Notes under the pieces: generated by a model
The model's database searches: none
Seen by the model: the letters and a program-made list of their open reading frames with translations, nothing else
What the model was told of the DNA's origin: nothing
Part shown: positions 59,469-64,000 of the stretch, in pieces
Layout: the number at the start of each line of letters is the position of its first letter
Numbering within the stretch: position 1 is the stretch's first letter
Position numbers and translations under genes: made by a program
From: Streptomyces thermolilacinus SPC6
GTDB taxonomy: Bacteria; Actinomycetota; Actinomycetes; Streptomycetales; Streptomycetaceae
Length of the DNA: 64,000 nt
Assembly: GCF_000478605.2 (NCBI RefSeq)
Contig: NZ_ASHX02000001.1
Location: 124,001-188,000, forward strand
Reading direction: 5' to 3'

Positions 59469-59968
59469 GCACGACGTGGCTGCCGCCCGAGGAGTACGCG
59501 GCGACCCTGCCGAAGGCGACGCTGTTCGGGGCCGTGTTCTTCACCGACGAGCGCGACCGGCCCGTACAGCTCCACGCCGTCTACAGCTCCGAGCACCCCT
59601 GGCAGTGGCCCGGCGGTACGGCGGAGGCGGGCGAGCGGCCTTGGGAGACGGCCGTGCGGGAGACCGAGGAGGAGACGGGCCTGCTGGTGCCGGGTCCGCC
59701 ACGGCTGCTGGCGGCGGTGTTCGGCCTGCCGGGTCCGGGGTGGCCGCTGGCGAGCGTGGGTTTCGTCTTCGACGGCGGGCGGCTCACCGACCGGCAGATC
59801 GCGGGCATCTCCCTCGCGCCCGATGAGCACGACGAGGTCCGTGTGCTGTCGCTCGCGGAGTGGCGGGCGCTGATGCCGGGGCGGGATTTCGACCGCCTGA
59901 CCGCCGTCATGGAGGCCCGGAGGACCGGGACGCCCGCCTACTTCGACACCTGGGACTGGGACCAGTAG
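59465..59968 (+). CDS. Nudix hydrolase
   Basis: 167 residues. GGTAEAGERPWETAVRETEEETG (residues about 51-73) is a complete Nudix box with metal-binding Glu residues in RETEEE. The flanks FGAVFFTDERDRPVQLHAVYSSEHPWQWPGG and VGFVFDGGRLTDRQ fit the Nudix alpha/beta/alpha sandwich; such actinomycete proteins often carry this HAVYS-HPWQWPGG run. The substrate cannot be predicted. It is the last gene of the exporter-Nudix group and is followed by a terminator. It is translationally coupled to the 16-residue ORF. Confidence 0.88.
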   Translation: MSTTWLPPEEYAATLPKATLFGAVFFTDERDRPVQLHAVYSSEHPWQWPGGTAEAGERPWETAVRETEEETGLLVPGPPRLLAAVFGLPGPGWPLASVGFVFDGGRLTDRQIAGISLAPDEHDEVRVLSLAEWRALMPGRDFDRLTAVMEARRTGTPAYFDTWDWDQ

Positions 59969-59970
59969 CG

Positions 59971-59997
59971 AGCGGCCCCCGCGGCGGCGGGGCCGCT
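59971..59997 (+). terminator. Hairpin after the Nudix cluster
   Basis: AGCGGCCCC pairs with GGGGCCGCT around nine bases, starting two bases after the stop of the last Nudix gene. Confidence 0.65.
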
Positions 59998-60131
59998 CCC
60001 GGCGGAATACGCCGGGGTGCCTCCGCTGCTGTGGGGCACGAGCCGTCACTGCCCGGGGGCGGCCACCGGTTCCCTGGTGGGGAGCCGTGCTGTGGCCGAC
60101 CGCGAGCACCCGCCTCACCACGGCGGCCGGT

Positions 60132-60527
60132 TCACAGGGCGATCAGGCCCGCCGCCGTCTGCCTGAAGCCGCAGGCGTCGAAGTAGAACCCGCGCAGGTG
60201 CTCCTCGAAGTCCACGTGGAGCCACGAGCAGTGGGCGGCGCGGGCTTCCTCGGCCGCTCTGGTGACCAGCGCGGCGCCGACTCCGTTCCCACGTCGGTGC
60301 CGGGCGACCACCGTGTCCAGGACGAAGGCATGGGCTCCGCCGTCCCAGGCGACGTTGACGAAGCCGATCAGTGAGCGGCCCTCCCACGCGCAGACCCAGC
60401 CGAGGCTGTGGCGCCGCAGACGTTCCCGCCCGTCGGTCCGGCCGACCGGGTGGCCGAAGCCGTCGGCGTGCAGCGCGTCGAGCGCCTCGTTGTCGAAGTC
60501 GCCCCGCCACTCGTACGTGATCGTCAT
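60132..60527 (-). CDS. GNAT acetyltransferase
   Basis: 131 residues. The pattern is that of a small GNAT enzyme: an LGWVCAWEGRSLIGFVNVAWDGG strand pair (about residues 40-62), FVLDTVVARHRRGNGVGAALVTRAAEEAR with the acetyl-CoA loop R-R-G-N-G-V-G near 77, and the end WLHVDFEEHLRGFYFDACGFRQT with the usual F-Y-x-x-x-G-F. The acceptor is unknown. Its stop at 60132 lies 163 bp from the convergent Nudix gene, across the terminator. Confidence 0.85.
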   Translation of the reverse strand: MTITYEWRGDFDNEALDALHADGFGHPVGRTDGRERLRRHSLGWVCAWEGRSLIGFVNVAWDGGAHAFVLDTVVARHRRGNGVGAALVTRAAEEARAAHCSWLHVDFEEHLRGFYFDACGFRQTAAGLIAL

Positions 60528-60680
60528 CGCGTGATCGTAGACCTGGGGGGCGGGTCCGTGGAGACGGTTCGTGGATGCGGGGGTGACGTGCCCTTCACGG
60601 GGCCGGAGCAGGGCGACTCGGGGCTGCCGGGGCGGTTCGCTCCGAGTGGCTTCGCCATGCCGTGGGAGGGATACCGTCCG

Positions 60681-61612
60681 ATGCCAGTGCCGAAGGTTCT
60701 CGGGGTACGGCCGCAGACGGTGACGGCCGTGGTGTCCGCGCCGACGGTGCGGCGCCCCGGGGAGCGCGGTTCGGCACGGGCCCTCGGGGCGTCCAACGCC
60801 GGGGTGGCGGCCGCGCTGGCCGGTGGGTCGGGGGTGCCGCCCTTCCCCGGTCGGGACGGGCCGGACGGACGTGCCGCTCAGGACGCGGTCGGGAACGATG
60901 CCGTCGCCGGGGCGTCGAGCCGCCTCGTACCGGCGGGACAAGAGACGGCGGCCGGGCGGGAGTCGCCGGGCGCGAAGGGGAGCCCGGACGGTCAGGCGTC
61001 TCCGGTAAGGCAGCAGTCCCCGGCCGGGCGCGAGTCGTCGGCCAAGCAGGAGAAGGCAGCCGAGCAGGCAGCCAAGCAGGAGACGGCAGCCCGGCAGGAG
61101 GTTTCCGCCGCGCCCGAGGAAGCGGGTGGGCCCGAGCGGGGCGCGCAAGGCGGCGGGGGCGTGAAGGGAAGCGGCGGGCCGGATCCCGAGGCGACCCCAA
61201 GTTCGCGGTGCTGAAGCAGGACGTACGGCTCAAGAAGCGCGCGCTCGCCGCCTCGCATCGGCCGCCGCGCACCGAGGCCGCCGCCGCGCAGGACGCCGCG
61301 CCGCCGCCCAGGGACGACATCGAGGCGCTGGGCAAGGCCTCCAACGCGGAGAAGATGAACGAGGCCAAGCCCAAGGAGTTCGCCAAGGACGCGTTCATCC
61401 GGGCGGTCGAGAAGGCCGTCGCGGACAGGGCGCCGAAGAGCCTCGACGAGGCCGACAAGTTCGCCGGTTCCGGCAAGGCCGACGAGGTCCGGGCGGAGGT
61501 GCACGGCAAGGTCGGTGACGGCCAGGCGGACTCCGCCGAGCAGATCGCCACGACGACCGCCGCGCCGCCGGACACCTCGGCCGCCGTGCCCAAGAAGGTC
61601 GTGCCGGACGTT
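60681..61612 (+). pseudogene. Truncated, frameshifted N-terminus of a long Ala/Lys/Glu-rich protein
   Basis: From ATG 60681 (GGGAGG upstream) about 168 codons of Ala/Gly/Gln/Glu-rich sequence run to near 61187, where one G seems missing; the frame then continues as DPKFAVLKQDVRLKKRALAASHRPP and EALGKASNAEKMNEAKPKEFAKDAFIRAVEKAVADRAPKSLDEADKFAGSGKADEVRAEVHGKVGDGQADSAEQIATTTAAPPDTSAAVPKKVV in pieces, and ends at the junction with IS30 sequence near 61612. The helical, Lys/Glu-rich style resembles N-termini of very long Streptomyces proteins whose role I cannot name. It is dead by both frameshift and truncation. Confidence 0.6.
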
Positions 61613-62473
61613 CTGCCACGTCAGGCCCAGCAGACCGCCGGGCATCTCCCACCGCCGGGCTGAACGGCGACGCGCCCGGCCCAAGACCGGGAAGATCGGG
61701 CAGAACCTTGAGCTGCGCGACTTCATACAGGACCACCTGACCCTGAGGTGGAGCCCGGAGCAGATCTGCCGGGTCCTGCGCGCCCGCTTTCCTGACCGGC
61801 CGGAGATGCACGTGACGCACGAGACGATCTACCAGGCCCTCTACGTCCAGGGCCGCGGGGCACTGCGCCGTGAACTGACACGGGCTCTTCGCACCGGACG
61901 GGCATACCGCCGGCCGCACCGTCACGCCGCGAAGCGCATCAGCCGCCCGGTCAAGAACATGGTCATGATCAGCGAGCGTCCCGCCGAGGCGGCCGACCGG
62001 GCGGTCCCGGGCCACTGGGAAGGCGACCTCATCATCGGCAAGGACGGCCGCTCCGCCATCGGAACCCTGGTCGAGCGCGCCACCCGCTACGTCATGCTCG
62101 TCCCCCTGCCCCACGGTCACAACGCGCAGGCCACCCCAACGCTCTCGCCACCACCGTGGAAACTCTTCCGCGGCATCTGTGGCGGTCGCTGACCTGGGAC
62201 CAGGGCTCGGAGATGGCCGCCCACCGGGCATTCACGGTGGCCACCGACATCCCGGTCTACTTCTGCGACCCGGCCAGCCCCTGGCAACGCGGCTCGGACG
62301 AGAACACGAACGGCCTGCTGCGGCAGTACTTCCCCAAGGGCACCGAGCTGACGGTTCACACCCCCGAGGACCTGGCAGCCGTCGCCGCCGAACTGAACAG
62401 CCGCCCACGCAAGACGCTCGGCTGGGAAACCCCAGCCACGCGTCTGCGTGAGCTGACAGCTCCCCTGAGCTGA
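61613..62473 (+). mobile_element. IS30-family transposase remnant
   Basis: Starting near 61613 with LPRQAQQTA, then shifting frame near 61640 into SHRRAERRRARPKTGKIGQNLELRDFIQDHL, the sequence is an IS30-type transposase lacking its N-terminal helix-turn-helix. WSPEQICRVLRARFP and [33 protein letters not shown] are typical. The catalytic DDE residues are HWEGDL (first Asp), WDQGSEM (second Asp) and [16 protein letters not shown] (Glu). A second shift lies near 62140, where the expected [14 protein letters not shown] is broken. No terminal inverted repeats were found. It is inactive, and the left end is fused to the broken long gene. Confidence 0.82.
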
Positions 62474-62480
62474 TCTTCTT

Positions 62481-62858
62481 CTACCTGGGATCGTCGCTTT
62501 CCCAGGGATAGACGAAGAGGTCGGGCCGGACGCCCCATGCGTTGAGCACGGTGTTCAGCTCAGACTCGTCCGGGGCGTCGGCGGACCCGATGAGGGCTGA
62601 GCCGATGTCGTAGTCGAAGCCATCCATGCGCTCGCGGTCGTACTCCCAATGCTCCAGCCGAAAGCTACGTGCAACGTCGCTGCGAACCCATCCCTCGTCC
62701 CGAGCCTGGACATCAGGCTCGCTCCGCGCGGGCCGGATGTCCACGAATGCGCGGCGATCTTGCCGCGATGCCGGAACTTCCGCAACCAGCCTCCTACCGG
62801 GTCGGAGCGCGGTCAGTTTGTCCGTCGGCCAGTCCGGTCCGTCATTCATGAGGCTCAT
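62481..62858 (-). CDS. Hypothetical acidic protein, 125 residues
   Basis: No family is recognised. Sequence is soluble and rich in Asp, Arg and Trp: LTALRPGRRLVAEVPASRQDRRAFVDIRPARSEPDVQARDEGWVRSDVARSFRLEHWEYDRERMDGFDYDIGSALIGSADAPDESELNTVLNAWGVRPDLFVYPWESDD in pieces. The last third (DESELNTVLNAWGVRPDLFVYPWESDD) ends in an acidic tail. AGGA lies six bases before ATG 62858; ATG 62849 is possible. It is convergent with, and eight bases from, the IS30 remnant. Composition is slightly less GC-rich than neighbours, which may mean recent arrival. Confidence 0.6.
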   Translation of the reverse strand: MSLMNDGPDWPTDKLTALRPGRRLVAEVPASRQDRRAFVDIRPARSEPDVQARDEGWVRSDVARSFRLEHWEYDRERMDGFDYDIGSALIGSADAPDESELNTVLNAWGVRPDLFVYPWESDDPR

Positions 62859-63032
62859 TCTGTTCCTGCCCGTGGAGGGCTGAGGAGCGGGGGCCAGGCG
62901 GGAACTCCGTGAGCCACTCAACCCCGGGCCTCGGCTGGGAACTCCCAGCCGAGCCACTGCTTACACTGCTCGCCAGACACGCCAGTGATCACCTGTTGCG
63001 ACAATCCCTAGAATCCGCCCCCTGCGGGGGCG

Positions 63033-63245
63033 TCAGGGTTTCGGCGCGTCCACGTCGGCCTCGGCGGGCGGGAGAGCCGTGTGGCCCTCCGCCCAGTTGT
63101 TCACCCAGCCGCAGACGCCGCAGGCGTACCGGCCGTTCAGGCCGGACACCTGCGATCCGCACGCGGAGCACATCGTCGTCGTGATCTCCGGAGTCGTCGG
63201 CTCGGCCGCGGCCGGCTCACGGTCCGGTTCCCATCTACTCGTCAT
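63033..63245 (-). CDS. Zinc-ribbon microprotein, 70 residues
   Basis: A Pro/Glu/Thr-rich lead of 24 residues precedes MCSACGSQVSGLNGRYACGVCGWVNNWAEGH, with two CxxC knuckles (Cys26-Cys29 and Cys42-Cys45), the plan of a rubredoxin-like zinc ribbon, and a short Pro/Ala tail. Such domains bind one zinc and usually contact nucleic acid or protein. Its start at 63245 lies inside the end of the next gene upstream (overlap 11 bp), so the two are co-translated. Confidence 0.72.
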   Translation of the reverse strand: MTSRWEPDREPAAAEPTTPEITTTMCSACGSQVSGLNGRYACGVCGWVNNWAEGHTALPPAEADVDAPKP

Positions 63246-63363
63246 CGTCGGAACAACCTACCCGTGCCGGCGGGGGCGACACTCTCGCCCAGCCGCACCC
63301 CTGCGAGCACACCCAGCCGCTGCCCTGCTGTAACGCGGGCGCACCACACCGCTGGCAATTCAC
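63235..63363 (-). CDS. Zinc-ribbon microprotein, 42 residues
   Basis: VNCQRCGAPALQQGSGWVCSQGCGWARVSPPPARVGCSDDDE in two pieces: Cys3-x2-Cys6 and Cys19-x3-Cys23 pair to form a small zinc ribbon resembling that of its neighbour (GxWVCSxGCGW versus GRYACGVCGW). GGAGG lies seven bases before GTG 63363. It precedes and overlaps the 70-residue protein by 11 bp. The two related ribbons in one operon suggest a heterodimer or a duplication. The function is unknown. Confidence 0.65.
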   Translation of the reverse strand: MNCQRCGAPALQQGSGWVCSQGCGWARVSPPPARVGCSDDDE

Positions 63364-63489
63364 CGGCGTTCCTCCGTTCGTGCCACGCGACGGCCCCGTA
63401 CCGCTCCGCGACCAGCCTCCCGTGGGCACGGCGCCCGCGGAAGGGCGCGCACGGACATGTCAGGGCGCCGCCCGGCCCGGTCCCGCCCC

Positions 63490-64000
63490 TCAGGCACGGG
63501 CCGCCCGACCGAGGGTGCGGACCGGTCCTGTCATCAGCAGGGCGGCGGCGGTGAGCAGGGCGACCACGACACCCACCAGGAGCACCCGGTCGGTGCCGAA
63601 CGCCCCAACGGCCGGGCCGGCCAGCGCGCTGCCGACCGGGAACATGCCGACGGAACCGGCGACCTCGTAGGCGTGGACGCGGTTGAGCACCTCGCCCGGC
63701 ACCTGGGTCTGCACGCTGGTGGCCCACATGACGCCCCAGAAGGTGATGCCGACGCCGACCACGACCTGGGCGACGGCGAGCAGCCACACCGGCCAGTCGA
63801 GGACGATGCCGAGCGGGTAGAGCGGGAACGCCAGCAGCGCCAAGGCCCCGGCGGCGAGCGGCCGCGCGGGCTTGTAGCGGATCGCCAGCAGACCGCCGGC
63901 GACGGTGCCCGCGCCGAACGCGCAGTTGAGCAGGCCGAAGGCGGTGGCGCCGTGCTCGGGCACGATCACCCCGGCGGCGATCGTCAGCTGCGGCCCCCAG
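63490..64000 (-). CDS. MFS transporter, C-terminal part only (cut by right edge)
   Basis: 170 codons of a major-facilitator protein whose start lies beyond the window. AIRYKPARPLAAGALALLAFPLYPLG, WLLAVAQVVVGVGITFWGVMWATSVQTQVPGEVLNRVHAYEVAGSVGMFPVGSALAGPAVGAFG and VLLVGVVVALLTAAALLMTG are the last five or six helices. VPGEVLNRVHAYE is the loop that marks the MFS_3/enterobactin-exporter-like group. The substrate cannot be given from this half. The 126 bp between it and the zinc-ribbon operon (63364-63489) shows no gene. Confidence 0.82.
   Translation of the reverse strand, partial: WGPQLTIAAGVIVPEHGATAFGLLNCAFGAGTVAGGLLAIRYKPARPLAAGALALLAFPLYPLGIVLDWPVWLLAVAQVVVGVGITFWGVMWATSVQTQVPGEVLNRVHAYEVAGSVGMFPVGSALAGPAVGAFGTDRVLLVGVVVALLTAAALLMTGPVRTLGRAARA

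Overview
This window reads as chromosome of a Streptomyces, or a very close relative. Base composition is very GC-rich throughout, with strong GC preference at third codon positions. It carries a tap-tpg telomere operon, the tetrahydroxynaphthalene synthase cluster rppA-CYP158-cupin, a Streptomyces subtilisin inhibitor gene, a SigE-type sigma factor, an SPW-repeat protein and an orphan roadblock protein. tap and tpg usually lie on the arms of linear Streptomyces chromosomes, and the many decayed genes here fit an arm location. No telomere palindromes are visible, so the window is not itself a chromosome end. No rRNA, tRNA or CRISPR array was found.

Layout. 0-11.3 kb: a mixed set of single genes (S51 peptidase, SUMF1-domain protein, DHFR-like reductase, acetyltransferase, secreted beta-propeller phytase), then a MarR-MFS efflux unit with a readable promoter/operator, an SRPBCC protein, a sigma factor with a coupled membrane partner, a PIG-V-like glycosyltransferase and an F420-type oxidoreductase. 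11.3-15.4 kb: the tap-tpg operon, with three tandem 12-bp repeats upstream of tap and a decayed immunity-type gene on each side. 15.4-24.6 kb: a flavohaemoprotein with a small Cys-containing membrane protein under two palindromes resembling DevR/OsdR boxes; a broken aldo/keto reductase; a Tat-type carbonic anhydrase; a glycosyltransferase; an SDR-DMT-deacetylase operon; and an Fsr-type MFS pump divergent from an AraC regulator. 24.9-28.5 kb: an acyl-CoA carboxylase epsilon subunit divergent from the rppA-CYP158-momA pigment operon, which ends in a strong terminator. 28.5-38.7 kb: small membrane, secreted and stress-type genes, including the protease inhibitor with an elaborate upstream region and a lipoprotein / 24-residue peptide / DUF6766 operon. 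38.7-53.1 kb: ATP-dependent DNA ligase, secreted PI-PLC-like enzyme, DUF6397, roadblock, methyltransferase, desaturase, and a SNF2 helicase-SWIM pair. 53.1-60 kb: folD behind a ZTP riboswitch, a leucine-rich-repeat protein, and an ABC exporter followed by four Nudix domains (one gene frameshifted) with two short coupled ORFs. 60-64 kb: a long repeat-type protein truncated by an IS30-family remnant, small zinc-ribbon proteins and the edge of an MFS gene.

Genes that work together. Tap and Tpg are the recruiting protein and the protein primer for telomere end-patching. RppA makes tetrahydroxynaphthalene from malonyl-CoA, and the cupin and P450 oxidise and couple the resulting quinone; a carboxylase subunit beside a malonyl-CoA consumer is suggestive. 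Translational coupling (4-bp overlaps or very short gaps) ties the sigma factor to its partner, the small membrane protein to the flavohaemoprotein, DMT to deacetylase, P450 to cupin, helicase to SWIM protein, the 24-residue peptide to DUF6766, and the short ORFs to the exporter and to the last Nudix gene.

The best candidates for something undescribed are the exporter plus multi-Nudix locus, the lipoprotein-microprotein-DUF6766 operon, the paired zinc-ribbon microproteins, and the iteron-like control region of tap. All functional statements come from reading motifs by eye; no database search was possible.
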